Origin: Takakia lepidozioides
Taxonomy: Eukaryota > Streptophyta > Takakiopsida > Takakiales > Takakiaceae
Assembly: GCA_030704615.1 (NCBI GenBank)
Contig: CM060734.1
Span: 12,400,001 to 12,464,000 of the forward strand
Length of the DNA stretch: 64,000 nt
Direction: 5' to 3'
In this document: one piece after another, positions 33,785 to 46,200 of the stretch
How the letters are laid out: every line of letters starts with the position of its first letter
How positions within the stretch are numbered: the stretch's first letter is position 1
Translations under genes and position numbers: made by a program
Notes under the pieces: generated by a model
Seen by the model: the letters and a program-made list of their open reading frames with translations, nothing else
What the model was told of the DNA's origin: nothing
Databases searched by the model: none

Positions 33785-36180
33785 TTGTCAGTGTCTGTGA
33801 AAATGGCCCAACTGGGCCCGAAAAGCAGCGTTTCCTACTACTGTCCTAATGGTGGTCTTTTCAGCCACTGTGAATGCAGATGGCCCCCCTCCCACCCCCG
33901 GGAGTACCTCTGGGCTACCAACAGTTGGTTCAGAAGGGGGCTGAGCTATCACCGCAGCCCCTTTTGCAGGTACTGCTGCTTGAGCCTTAATGAGCACCAC
34001 AAACTCGGCCAATTGCTGCTCCATTCCACACAGTAAAGGTAATTCCAGCAAGTGCAACTATCATGTGTAATCATCCATGAATGATATGGGGTCTTTCTTT
34101 TCACACTACAAGTCAAATTTGCATTTGGTCTATGTGGTTGGTGGGGAATTGTAGAAAAAGAATAAGGCCCGCAGCCCGTCTATGTCCGAACTTGGGGAAG
34201 CGCAACTATAGGCGGCCGTGGGGACCACCTCAGATGCAACAATGACAAGGGTAGGTTGCAGCCCCACACATTTGTTGGGCGTGTTGCAAGGCACTGTTAT
34301 ATGTTACTGAAATCATGTGGATGCATACTGATTCTGGCTGGGCGTCAAAAGGGTTCATTTTGAATTTGTAGTATGTCTCTGTGTTTTCCAAGGAGGTCAA
34401 AACTCTATGGCGTATCGTTTGGCTGAAATGGAGAAGCAACTGGCCAAAAAACAGAATTCAAGCAAAGTATTATGACAAAGATTCGCCACAAGAAGAGCCA
34501 AATCTCTACCTACTTGGAAACGTAAGTACAAAACAACGGTGGGGTTCGACACCTCTGACTGTTTACTTACCTCCCGACAGACGCACCATTTATATGACGA
34601 GCCCTGGGCGCGCGCGGCCAGGGTGACGACATACTAGCTAAGGGGTCGGGGCAAATTGTGGTGTAGGTTAGGCTCGAAGAACCGCCTACCCGGCTGCGAT
34701 TAGTGCAGGGGTCTGCGGCATGGTTTTGGTGGATACTCACAATACCTAGTTTTTAAGTTCCACCAGTTCAATAAGTTCAATAAGGCGCTTTTAGCCTATT
34801 TAGGAAGTTTAGGAAATAAAAATAATTATAAATAACAAAATTAGGAAAAATACCTCCTAAGTAGAGAATCCTGAGGGGGATCCAGAGATACCATTGGCAC
34901 CTCCAATGGAACATGGGAACCCCCTGGGAACCAAGCTAAACTTCTGGGAACTTCCGGGAACGGGAATCGTTGCCCGCCGCGGGGAATGGCGCGCTGCCCT
35001 TGGATGAATGAAATCGCTGAGACAAAGCCCTTTCCGCCCATCCGTTAGTGTAGAATCCGCCTGCCTAAAATATAAAATAAGTCCATGGTGGGTCCTAGCC
35101 TAGTTCTACTGCGTTTATAGTAGTTTAAGGCCCCGGCCGCACCTACCGGTTAGCTAGTGGGCCAGTAGCCGACGCTACCGTGCCTGCTAGCTAGTAGGTC
35201 TGGCAGGAAATTTTGCAAGGGTGCTTTCTCCCCTATGGAAAAGGTCATCCCCTACCTTTGGATCTGACACGCTTTGTCACTGTAGCCTAGAATTCCGGCC
35301 AGAGTACTTTGTGTTCACCTCAGTCTCCCGCTGTCTCTGTATATACCTCTGGACTGAAATGTCCTATGAGACTCCTCTATAGCTCAAATGAAAGCTCTCT
35401 CCAAGGGTCGTCCCCTCAAAAGCACAAAATTTTTCTACCATTGGAACCCATCTAAAAGCTTCCCCGGCCCTTTATCATGGGTATAAATTAAAGGAATAGT
35501 CGTAGGTAAGAGAACCCCCCCCTTAAAACCTTATCTGCTGCGGGGTAAAGGTTGCCCCCCGCCACGTGGCAGGGCGTGGTTCTGCGCGGGGCGGTCCGCG
35601 CCGCGGACCCCTGGTCTCTGCTGTGGTTGACACTGGTGACCGCCAGTCCGCGGGCCAAAATTTTACCCGGCGGACAATAGCTCGCCCTTTTCGCCCACTT
35701 TGTGTGCCTCGTGCCTCCCAGCCACGCGGCTCTGTCCTTTCTCTCAAGTACAATGGAAGTCAGCGGCTGAGGGCCCGCGCAGCCGTTGCGCGTGTCCACG
35801 GCAGCCTCCCGCTTATGAAATCTCGAGTTCCTAGCTCTAAGGCGCGGCTCCCGGGCCTACCCCGGGCTGCTCGCGATGCCTGGGCAGATCCTACCAGCCC
35901 AAGAGAAAACCCCAACCCCAAAAAAAACAACAAAGCCCCCCTTTGTCCTCAATGGACCTTCAGCGATGAGATATCGCGAAAAAACAAGATACTGCATCAA
36001 GGCAACGGCCGGTCACGGTGGCTTCAGGGTTAAGCGGAGACTTCCCAGCGATGCAGGAGAAGACGGAGATGACTCTGGAAGATCTGTGACCCAGTGGCAA
36101 GGCCAAAGACCCCCAGGGGCAACATCAGTAGATTATTTATCAGGAAGCAACAAACTTCCTATGTGGCGAAACCACTAAAC
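33785..36180. other. No gene seen; GC-rich island inside
   Basis: Open frames here are short or low complexity and show no domain. About 35520-35880 is markedly GC-rich (GGGCGTGGTTCTGCGCGGGG-type sequence) unlike its surroundings. The open frame there (35566-36033) is Arg/Pro/Ala-rich, as expected from composition alone, and I do not call it a gene. Confidence 0.4.
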
Positions 36181-36872
36181 CGGCGATTAAAGTATATTTT
36201 CATCCCCGATTATCCTGAGAATTTGCAGGCTTCTACGGGATACCTAATCATAATTATTCACCAAGTTTGGTGATTTATGGAAAAGATTATTGACGACATC
36301 AAATTATCAAGCCAACGGCACTTGCGGAGGCCGATTAATTGCTTTTCTACTTCATCCATGGGATGAAAAATGATAAATTCGCCCTGGAGGCTAGATGGAT
36401 GAAACATGACAACTAGCGCCAACTAGCCATCCAAGGGATGGATGAAAAAACATTTATCATTTGCCTCTATTATTTTCCATCCAAATTATTAGTTTATTTT
36501 ACTCTATTGTTTTTAGACTATAGATCCCTCAAGTTTATAATAGTTTAAAATTATTTCCCATTAGTTTTTTAGGCCCAAAAACGATATATAAGGAGGGCCA
36601 CACCCCAGTTTCATTGTATAGTTTTCCTCTTGCTTGTTGTAGTGTTGCTTTGCTAATCTTGCTTGATGAGGCCTAGGTCCTAGGGAGTGGAGCTTGAAGC
36701 TCCCTTGTGTAGGAAGGTTGTTTTTGGAGAGCTAAGGCAAGGTGTCATAGTTCATTGTTGGCCTTGAGGCCCTTGGGAATTTATAAAGGATGTACAAACT
36801 ACTTCTACCAATCGCCAAGACTTCTCCCATGTGAGCCTAATGGACTTGAGAGAGGGGATATATATATATATA
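36181..36872 (+). other. Possible LTR-like segment
   Basis: A cluster of TTCATCC/GGATGAA words (36350-36446) precedes a TATA-like GATATATAAGGAGGGCC (about 36583-36599) and about 250 bp without coding sequence. This resembles an LTR promoter followed by an R region, but no partner LTR, primer site or internal coding region was found. Confidence 0.25.
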
Positions 36873-37038
36873 GACGCCTCCCGAAGGGAGCGTAAATTAT
36901 GGTGTCTCTTCACCACAAGGGCTGCTGCCTTCCAGATAAAAGGTGGATAACTTCATGACACACCAGACCGTGGTTTGAACCCACAACCACATCCAACGTG
37001 GTATGTGCCCATTACCACTAGGCTACATGCTGATTGTC
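36873..37038 (-). mobile_element. tRNA-derived SINE, copy 3
   Basis: The same SINE in reverse orientation. On the minus strand it runs from GACAATCAGCATGTAG through the A and B boxes to the GGAGGCGTC end, followed by a (TA)n tail (36858-36872). CCTCTCTCA-like sequence on each side (minus strand; plus 36847-36855 and about 37039-37051) is a probable target-site duplication. It is a little more diverged than copies 1 and 2. Confidence 0.85.
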
Positions 37039-37899
37039 TGAGAGAGAGGAGAACAGATAGATCACAACCTGTAATTCAAACAGTCGTCGTGTATGTTCGA
37101 ACAGATCCAACTGCTGTTATGGGTATCAAACTGGTAGCCTATCATGCTGTCGATGCAGCTTCCTACGGTCGGTTTGACGCTAGAGTCCTACTCCATGGTC
37201 GTCGCAGACGCTGACTAAATTCCTAAGTGCTTCACCAACAACTTCCCAATAACTAACAGATTGCCCTGCTTTGGCATTACAATGCCAAAACTGCTCAAGA
37301 TAAAAAACGATCCAAAAAGAAAAATGTACCATTATATGCATCTACAAGCAGCTGCTTACATTCCCATGATGTTCAACGCTACAATTACGCTCCAAGGCGT
37401 GTGACTCGGAGTGCTTGGGGCTACCTTGGAGTTGTCTTGAATGAATGAGCACTAAGGGAAGGAGAAAAGGTTGAGAGAGAGATAAATGTGTGGTGTAGCT
37501 CTGGGTTCACTGTTGAATGACCGCGTGATGGGGTGGTGACGATACAGTGCTAGTATTTGATGAAAACCCACGGGTATATCACCCGAGTGTGATGATGTTA
37601 GTCGAATGCGGCACACCCCTGGCATATGCAATCATTGAGTTCGGTTTTTATCACCGGTGAGCCCCTGCTTCCTCTTCTCTTCCGCTACGGGGCAGCATGT
37701 ACGGAATATGAACGCCAGATGTTGACGGGTAATACCTAGGTGGTTTACGTAGCCCCATTTTTTCACACCACAAACTCACTCCCAGCTGGTATCTGATCCA
37801 TGCCACCACATCCAATTCTGAACAAAAGCTTCAGAACTCTATCAGTGACTCTCTCATTCTCTCCATGTATCTGATAAGATGGATGAAAGTGAGTCCACA
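37039..37899. other. No gene seen
   Basis: No supported coding or RNA feature. Confidence 0.4.
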
Positions 37900-40000
37900 A
37901 ATTACCAAACTTGATATCAGCCTCTGTCAACTTTGTTGCAACTCCAAAGTCAGCGAGCTTACACCAACCCCTATTTATACAGCCCACCCACCAGCATGCA
38001 TACTCAAATGTCAAGAAAATCTGCCTCACCAAAAGATTTGGAAGTTGGCTGCTCATGCAAGAAAACCAATCTTTCCAAAAACTGCATTTGCAGTGTATTG
38101 AATGTAGTGTTATTGCACCAGTATAGAAACGGTATCCACACTCATCACGGCTGCCAACTAATCATCTTTGTACAACATGTGCTCCACATAAGTAGTGTAT
38201 CATTAGATGACCATTGGTTTTCTCTAATTCTGCAAACCAACCTGTCCAAACAAGTCAGGACTCAAAAGAATGACAACACAATTAATACGTTTGTACATTT
38301 TCTTCATAATCCACTACCATTGCTCACCACTTTCCCTACAACTTTATGCTCCATCCAGATTGAATACCAAATGAGATCTCTCGCCGCAAGAGCATGGTAA
38401 ATAATAGGTCCTCTAAACCAGAAATTTCCAACCTACCATCATTTAATACAAACAAGTTGTGAGTCACAAACCAGGGCAATATAAACAGCCACCAGCGACT
38501 TTGGAAATGCCCCAAACTTAGCCGAAGTTTGACGATGCTGGCCAATGACCCATACTCCACACAGCTGGACACCCCCACACTTTCTGTACTGAAGAGCACA
38601 CCATGTTTACAGAAGAGCATTGCAATCTAGAAGTTGAAATTTCAATGCAATAAGAATGAACCTATAGCAAACGATAGCAGTTTACTCGAGGATGATGTAG
38701 AGGTGAGTTTTCGTCTTGAAAGATCCTTGGTACTTCACAATATTCTTATGGTTTAAATTCTGCACAACACATCCACCAACCATAACTCTCTAGTAGACAA
38801 GACTCCAAATATGACTTGAGCTCACTACAGAAATCCCAAAGAGACCAGGATATCCAACCTGCTAAGATATATCAAACAATCATCTTCTGTTTTGTCCAGG
38901 CCATGCTCAGTGGGCCCACAAAATTTCATGATGTTCACATCACACAAGATGCCAGTTTCTTTTGCTCAGTAGGTTAATTTAATTTCATTAGAAAATTACA
39001 TTTACTCAAACCAAGCAGGAGTGGAAAAGCACATGCCCCAATAAGTTGTGATACTGGACTGGCCAAGAGACCCTGCGACTTTAAGTTCTTGAGGCTCTAT
39101 TATGCCAGCCTCAATATCCAACACTGCGGTACTTTCAATGAGATATCAAGCATTTACCAATAAACAAAGGCAAATGCTAAAGACAGGGTTCAGACATACC
39201 TTCAAAAGATCAATCTTTGACCGTGTTTGCACATCCAAAACCACCCACACAAACCACACGTCAGTCCAAAGTCACATGTGGATGCTCTCCGTACCAGTAC
39301 AAAATGGCTCCACTCTAGATAAAAACAGGAAGGCCAAACTGGGCAAGCAATGAACACTCATCTGCAACTATTCTTTCTCTTTTGTCATCTATTCTCTCCC
39401 CACTCTATACATAACCATTGTACATCGCTTCACACTCCACCATCACGAATGATGAGAAAAAAAAAATATAGCCTGCAGCTAGAATCAGTAGAGATTGATA
39501 TCCAAGAAATTCATACCAACAAGGGCAACTTACCCATGAATCCAAGGCCAGTTCAAAACAACATTTTTCTCACCCATGAAGCAGAGCACTCAGGGTATCT
39601 AGAGTCCAACAATGTGCCTTAAACAGAGGAGCAGACATGTTGCAGCATCTCTCTACCAGCTCAACCCACTACGACACCCGGAGTAAAGACTTCAACTTTG
39701 ACAATGGAGTAGGGAGGAAAAGTTGTCCTTGGCCCCAAGCCTTCTTTTTTGTGCGTACGATCCTATCTAGTTGGTATTCCACCTTTTCTCTCATCATCAC
39801 AAACACAAGTCCAAAAGAGAAGCGCATAACACTAGCAGAGCTGAGAGAACACACCATAATAATGGTAAGATCCTCAGGGGGTATATTCTCCAGAGACACC
39901 TACTTAATTGCAACGAAATTCCCATTTTCCAAGTCCAAGCTTTTGTAATATACTCGCCCATAGGCGCCTTTCCCTATCTCATCCCCCAACATCTGTACCT
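37900..40000 (-). pseudogene. MAP3K-epsilon-like kinase relic
   Basis: Minus strand, four spaced remnants in gene order. 39855-40000 reads MLGDEIGKGAYGRVY, LDLENGNFVAIK and VSLENIPPEDLTIIM, with a GT donor after it. 38500-38575 reads VEYGSLASIVK. 38050-38076 reads FLHEQ. 37905-37960 reads CKLADFGVATKLTEAD, containing the DFG motif. These words are characteristic of the plant MAP3K-epsilon / Cdc7-like kinases. A CAG to TAG change (plus 39900-39902) puts a stop right after VAIK, and the catalytic HRD segment expected after FLHEQ is unrecognisable. The gene is therefore broken and degraded, though intron-exon spacing shows it was once a normal multi-exon copy rather than a processed one. Confidence 0.75.
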
Positions 40001-40774
40001 CATTAAATTATGTCAGGTTTTAAAGAAGCTAGTACAGGGTGCATGGGAACAGGAGCTTTCTTTCTCGGCGTCCTGAGGTAATTCAAATTGAGGAGGGTAG
40101 CCAGGGGAGTGTGCCAACTATGATCCTTCTCCTTTAGATCCCACCTCCGTCACTATCAAAAACCCAAAAACAAATAGAACAGCTATTGTCTAGCTTTGAC
40201 ATGCTATGTGTATATATCTCTCTCTCTCTCGCACAATCACAGTTTTGTGCATCTCCAAATTTTAAAATCGCAATCAGCCTGTACTTATGATTTGCCATGG
40301 CATGACAATGGCATCATGAGACTAATTATGTCTTGTCATACCTCGTAAAAGCTCAGAGGGCGGGGTTGATCATCACATGGCCTGTCTTCGAAGTGGACTG
40401 TTTTGCATCCGGTGGCCAGCAAACTAGCACCTTTCCTGTCTATGGGGACCCCCTTCCAAAGCCCCATAGATGCGCTTTCATGCTAGATTCTCGAGTCCAC
40501 TTTGGTGACTAGTACTTTTGGATACCCTAGATTCCTTGGCCGACAAGTGTTTACATTTCAATCAACAAAGATTGTCATGAATCTCTGATTTCTCTGATGG
40601 GAAAAGCAGAGTTCTAATGATAGCACCAAAAGGTCAAATCAATGGAAGTTCACGGCCATTAAGCATGTTTATTTGGGAATATCCCCACGAGGATCTTGGC
40701 AAGAGTATTCACATCAGAGATCTGCCTTAGCATCCAATCTCATGAATTGGGTGGACTACTGCAAATTCTTGCAG
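40001..40774. other. No gene seen; (TC)n tract
   Basis: Non-coding. A short TATATATCTCTCTC tract lies at about 40212-40230. Confidence 0.4.
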
Positions 40775-41075
40775 ATTGATGTGGATCTCATATTACTCTG
40801 GGGCCTCTTCCATGGTACATTGAACATACTGGCCAAGTCTCAAAGCGAACCAAAATCATTTGGATGGGCAACCATCCGTTGAGCCATCGAATGAATTTCG
40901 ATTGATCTGATATTAGTCCGGGACCTGTGAGAGGGTGTCTCGAACGTACTGGCAAAGTTTGGAAGCAAACAAAAATGATTTGGATGGGCAACCATCCGTT
41001 CACCCATTGAATGTATTCTGTTGGATCTGCTATTACTTTGGGACCTGTTGGACTGCGTTTCGCGTGCTCAAGTTT
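40775..41075. repeat. 120-bp tandem repeat, about 2.4 copies
   Basis: TGGATGGGCAACCATCCGTT occurs at 40861-40880 and again at 40981-41000, an offset of exactly 120. Each unit also shares a GAT(T)TGAT-TGGATCT, TATTA, GGGACCT, TACTGGC-AAG and AAAAT-ATT order. A partial third unit runs to about 41075. GGATGG-GCAA-CCATCC in the unit is a perfect 6-bp hairpin. Confidence 0.7.
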
Positions 41076-43285
41076 TTTTTTTTCATTCCGTTTTTGAATG
41101 GGGCGTGTAATGACTCCATATGCAACTAGGTTATATTGAAAATTTTACTGAAATGCTTTTGGCGTCAGAACCCCTCCCAACAGAGCTGTGAGTTGACATC
41201 GGGATACGGTACATAAAACTTAAAGTGACTTTACTAGATTGAAGAGTCAGTGCTAGGGCCAGGGTTTATGTTCTGGACTCAAAGGAGACTTTGCAACTAT
41301 GATCTAGATACCATGGAGTGTCAATGCTAAGGAGGGTTTAAGCCTTGGATCCAAAACATCCAGACTTCCTGCATTGACCCAGGTATTAGAGGCACAAAAT
41401 CGAGAGTGTAAGAGCAAGAGTTTCCACCTGATGGCCACAAGGCTATGGCTTAATAGTACATTCTCTCACGCTCTCTCTATCCCTCCTGCAGGAAGATATG
41501 GGCCTTTGAGTACCGTGTACCTCCCTTGCACCAACGTTGCGCTGTGTGGATTGCCAATCAAGAACCTGAAAACACAACATTGAGGGACGAATCCGAAAAA
41601 CATTAGTCGAGTAAAACAACATCAATACAATATGCTTGCATTAAGTGGAGAATAAGAGAACACATGGTCGAGACAGGTGTTGGAGGCCATTCATGGACAA
41701 CCAATTGACAGTTCTCCCTTTGGCCTGATCTTGTTGTACCTTGCAGGTACGGTTTGGTGTGTGTGAGGCGGCGTTTTCTCTTCATAACGTCTTCCCCGGC
41801 CTTAGCGAGGCCCTCCAAGCGCTTGAGGGGACAAACTATTGCAAAATGCAATTCCTCAACCACAACAAAACCAAGATGTTTTTAATGGCCAGACTGATCA
41901 GAGCAATCCAGCACTATGAAAAAAAACACAAATGTGATTGCCAGCGAGTAGATAAAGCCCAACAGGCACACGTTGGTAAATGCTTCGAGCTCACCACCTT
42001 TCTCCACCGCCGTCTTTCCAGATGCTGGAGAAACGTTTTGAACAAGAGTTCGTGGGGAACAAGGGCTTGAGGGGAACAAACGAATGTCGGGAATTGAAAA
42101 CGCCGATATCTGTCTAAGGTTCTCCAAAACGGACCTCTAAACGTACACTAGTTAACCCCCCCCCGGCACCCTTAACCCTTATCGCCTCCGATTAAGCATG
42201 CCGGACAGGCCCCGACAGGGTTCGTAACCACTCCGCTTTGTGCGGCCCTGGTTAAGGAAAATCTGGCGGGTAGTACACCATATTTGCTCCTTAACCCGGC
42301 AGGTGCGGCCTGGCCCTTAGTCTGAAATAAAATCTAACCAGGGCCTCTATCCCCTGTTCTCTCCAAAAACAAAAAACAAAAAACGCGGACTCTGGAAACC
42401 TAAATGTCAACCCTCGCTTGGCTCTAAACACAGCGATGCTGCTAGTCGGAAAGCCGATGTGCTTGGGGAGGCCTTCCAGCCATGGAGCTCGTGGTCCTGA
42501 GAACGGTCGGTAGCTGTTGTGCGTGAAGTAGGTCCGAAGATTATCGTCATCGCAGGTGCATCTTCGTGCTTGTGATCCAGTCTTGCACTTTGAGGTCTGC
42601 AGATCAGTTCGTGGCCAGTGGATCTCGTGAATGTCTTCTCTACCTCTTTCCCAGAGAAAGAGGAGGTATTTTCCTCTGGAGTGTTGATTGCATTAGTGTC
42701 ATGCTCAGTTTCTTTCAGCCAGAGCTGAAATAACATGTGCGCCGACTTGGACACGTCGTCAAATTGCTTACACTGCTTCATTGACGTACTGTCGGCTGTG
42801 AGGTTCTTTCATCTATCTTAGAAATCACGTTGGATAAGCTTCCTGCCTTCCGTTCATGACAGACATCACCCCCATGCTGTACGGAAAGGGCCTATTAAAG
42901 TAAATTCAGGCCCAATTAGAGGAAAGCGATCACTAGATCTGTATCCAGAACTTGTTGTCATTCTGACACCTATGCATCAACTGCCAGCGGTGTCAATTGC
43001 TGTGCACACGTTGTGCAGTCGCTTTTGGAAGCTAACTGACTGATTACAAAGGTACGCATTTGTCCTAAACCTAAGTGTGGCTATTGGCATCTGGTGTCAA
43101 TCAGTATGGACGATGCACAAGGTGGCAGAGATTAAGAGCTCTTAGCAGAGAAACATTTTAAGGAGATTGTGCACGGGTACGCCGTCTGTCCTCCCTTTTA
43201 ACCCCCTTTACCTTGCCACATACAGGGATCGACAGCTAATTGAAGACCAGAAGCATCAGGATTTGCCACAGCACCTTCAGTCAAT
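41076..43285. other. Intergenic stretch upstream of DRG2
   Basis: No gene is supported. A (CAAAAAA)n run lies at 42364-42384. A GC-rich LTR-like block, CCCCCGGCACC to GGCCTGGCCC, lies at 42155-42330. A 124-codon minus-strand open frame (42407-42781) faces away from DRG2, but it has no recognisable domain or intron context and I do not call it a gene. The DRG2 promoter and leader should lie in the last few hundred bases; no TATA box is obvious. Confidence 0.4.
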
Positions 43286-46200
43286 ATGGGGATAATCGAG
43301 AAGATTAAAGAGATTGAGCTCGAGATGGCTCGAACTCAGAAGAATAAAGCCACAGGTCCACTACTCTGTACCTTCCCAACGTGGCTATGGGGTTTAACCA
43401 ACCAGGGTTGCACAGCTGACACAACCCGGCCATAGAGACCAACACACAGGACACCTTCTCTTTGTTTGGTATTCCAACAATACTGAAGGGCAGGCTGTAG
43501 CTTTGGACTGGCAGTGACTGCACTGTAAGTCCTTCGAGAATAATTCTTGAGACAGAGAAAGAAGGGAATTTTGTCAACAGCTCATAGTGATAAGTGTGTG
43601 ATGGTAACATTCAGTGGTCATCGTTGTCATATTAATGTGTTGGGCCTTGGATGCATGCGGTAATGACAATGAAAAGTCAAATTACTTCAGTTCTGAAATG
43701 TGTGGAGATGGGCCTGTTTTGGTGAGTAAAGTGTGTTTCTTTTCCTTCACCAAAAATATGTATATATACATTTTGGGGCACTGCTAACATGGTTGAAGAT
43801 TGTATGCAGAGTATCATTTGGGGCAGCTGAAGGCAAGGATAGCAAAGCTGAGGACACAACTACTGGAACCACCTAAGGTTATCCTAGCTCCTACTTGCAT
43901 ATGCTTTTGTTTCTTCTGACCACTGCCATTAACATATGTTATTCTCTGTAGAATTACCAAATTGCTTTCCAGATGTTCTGGATTGGTTTGGATAGTTTTT
44001 CTTTTTCTGGTATCCAATCCTCTTCTTCAATGTCTGGACCTGGATGCATTCATTAGTACAGCTTGATAGAGAGAGGATCTTGCCATGATGTTTGGATGGA
44101 CTTATTGGAATTGTGTGCTGGCCATGGATTGAGTCATTTTGTGCTACATTCTCTAAATTCTCATGGTGTTCTATGTGCCATGTTCCACAGGGTGCCAGTC
44201 AAGCAGGAGATGGATTTGAGGTCACAAAGTTTGGTCATGGTCGTGTTGCCCTTATTGGGTTTCCAAGGTACGGAGTGCTGACTACCAGGACCAGTTGTAG
44301 TCCTTGCTAGAATGCAAACAGTCTGCTAGATTAACCTTTCGTTTTGTCATTGTGATCAACTACAAGTGCTCTCAGTTTAGTTGTCACTGTAGGTGATTTG
44401 ACCACACCAGGCAGCGGATGTTCAACACTTAAGAGTTTTTGCTGTCCCAGTAGCAAACAGAAGCAGAGAGGAAAGGGGGACGTAAGTGCCCATTGTGTGG
44501 GCAACCTGAAGACAATATTCACTTTCTGATTCTTTGTCCTGGGTACTCTCACCAGAGAGACGGGCCTCTTCAACTCCATCAAGGGAATTGTGCCTGTACC
44601 TCTGTTTACGAACTTCGAAAGTCTCGAGGCTGAGCCAAAAGCCCAGGCCCTTTTGGGACCTAGTTATTGGGCAAACCACACACAGCAGATTGATGCCTGT
44701 GTAAAGGGATTTCTAGAGGATATCTGGAAAACTCGGATCAATTGTCTGTTCCAAGGTAAGTCAAGCTACCGGTGTCAGCCCCTGACAAAGGTAGTTTCTG
44801 TCCCTTTGTGTTCCGCTCAAACTGAGCGCAGGGTCAATGGCCACAAGGCTACGGCAAACAACGTCTTATGAGTACATTCTTTCCCAGTATGTTTACATCA
44901 GCTGCTTTTGTCTTTTGAATCCCATGCAGTTATCCTTTTGCACTAATCCTCATCATCTGGTCTGCTTTCCCAGTGTTGGAAAGTCTACACTGTTGACTCT
45001 CCTTACAGGTACACAGTCTGAAGCTGCAGCATATGAGTTCACCACACTCACTTGCATTCCGGGTATCATCCACTACAATGATGCCAAGATCCAGCTTCTT
45101 GATCTTCCTGGTATCATAGAGGGTGCTTCTGAAGGCAAAGGTCGTGGCCGACAGGTACTACTAGTGTTCCATATAGGGCAATGAGCAGACAGGACACTGG
45201 TCCTGCTTCAGGGTCATGATACATTTCTAGACATAGAACTCCTTTTAGATTGCCAAGGGATTAGGGAACCGTGGTCCCATGTAGGTGACACTTTGTTCAA
45301 ATATACATAGGCTTTATGTGGGAGCATGAGTCAGACAAGACAGTTGGAGGGTGGGACTCTTCTTAGTCTGAACAGTGGACATCGGTGTTGTGGATTATTC
45401 ACCGGTTGACCCTAGAGCCCTGAAGCAAGTGTGATTGGTCGAGTCTGCAGGTGATTGCAGTGGCCAAGTCTTCAGATCTTGTGTTGATGGTTCTTGATGC
45501 TTCCAAGGTAATTTTGTGTGTATTCAGGTCCTTTCAGTTTTTGTTACTGCCTTTGAGATTTAGCTCTTTGCTGCGTCCTACAGAAAATTTATCTTGCATG
45601 TAAGGAGCCTGACCTCTGGTTCTTTCTCCACTGCAAGTGCTTATATACAGAGAGGGTATACTGATTAGATCACATTGCTACAGGTTTTGCTATAAATCCT
45701 GTGCCCAGCTGGATCATAGGTGTGGTATCATTACTTACATGTCTGGATTTCCGAACCGTTTCTGCACGTCAGGGTGCAATTTTGTCAATCAATTCCTCTA
45801 AGAATGAGAGAACTATCTGGTGCTTATGTGGGACAGAGTGAGGGCCATAGGCAGATATTAACAGGGGAATTGGAAGCTGTAGGGCTCCGCCTTAACAAGC
45901 GGCCGCCACAGGTAGGTCTTCTGCGTATCACAGGTGACTGACCTCCCATCTTCAGCTTTTACGACAATTTTTTTAAATTAATGACATTATTTTAATGAAT
46001 AACGTATGTCTTGATCTGTATTAATGAAAATGTGTGTGCTGTAGGATCTGGATTTCATGTTTCGGTTTAGGAACACTAATAGGATTTAATGTTGAAGATT
46101 AGCGATGAACATAGCAGTCGCAAATGCGGTACTGTGGTTTTCCCAAGTGGTGTTGCAGTTTCATGCAACACCAACCAGCAGGGAGATTTTACCCCAAGGC

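Noticed and set aside
33788-34057. Minus-strand frame as a gypsy Gag start
   Set aside because: A short MEQQLAEFVVLIKAQ-like stretch is suggestive, but nothing following it supports a retroelement.
35566-36033. 155-codon open frame as a gene
   Set aside because: Arg/Pro/Ala-rich translation is what GC-rich DNA gives; overlapping frames on the other strand are equally open and no domain or intron context is seen.
40775-41075. CRISPR-like array
   Set aside because: Units are 120 bp, contiguous and only 2.4 in number, in a eukaryotic genome.
42407-42781. Divergent gene sharing a promoter with DRG2
   Set aside because: The 124-codon frame has no recognisable domain and no supporting splice or homology signal.
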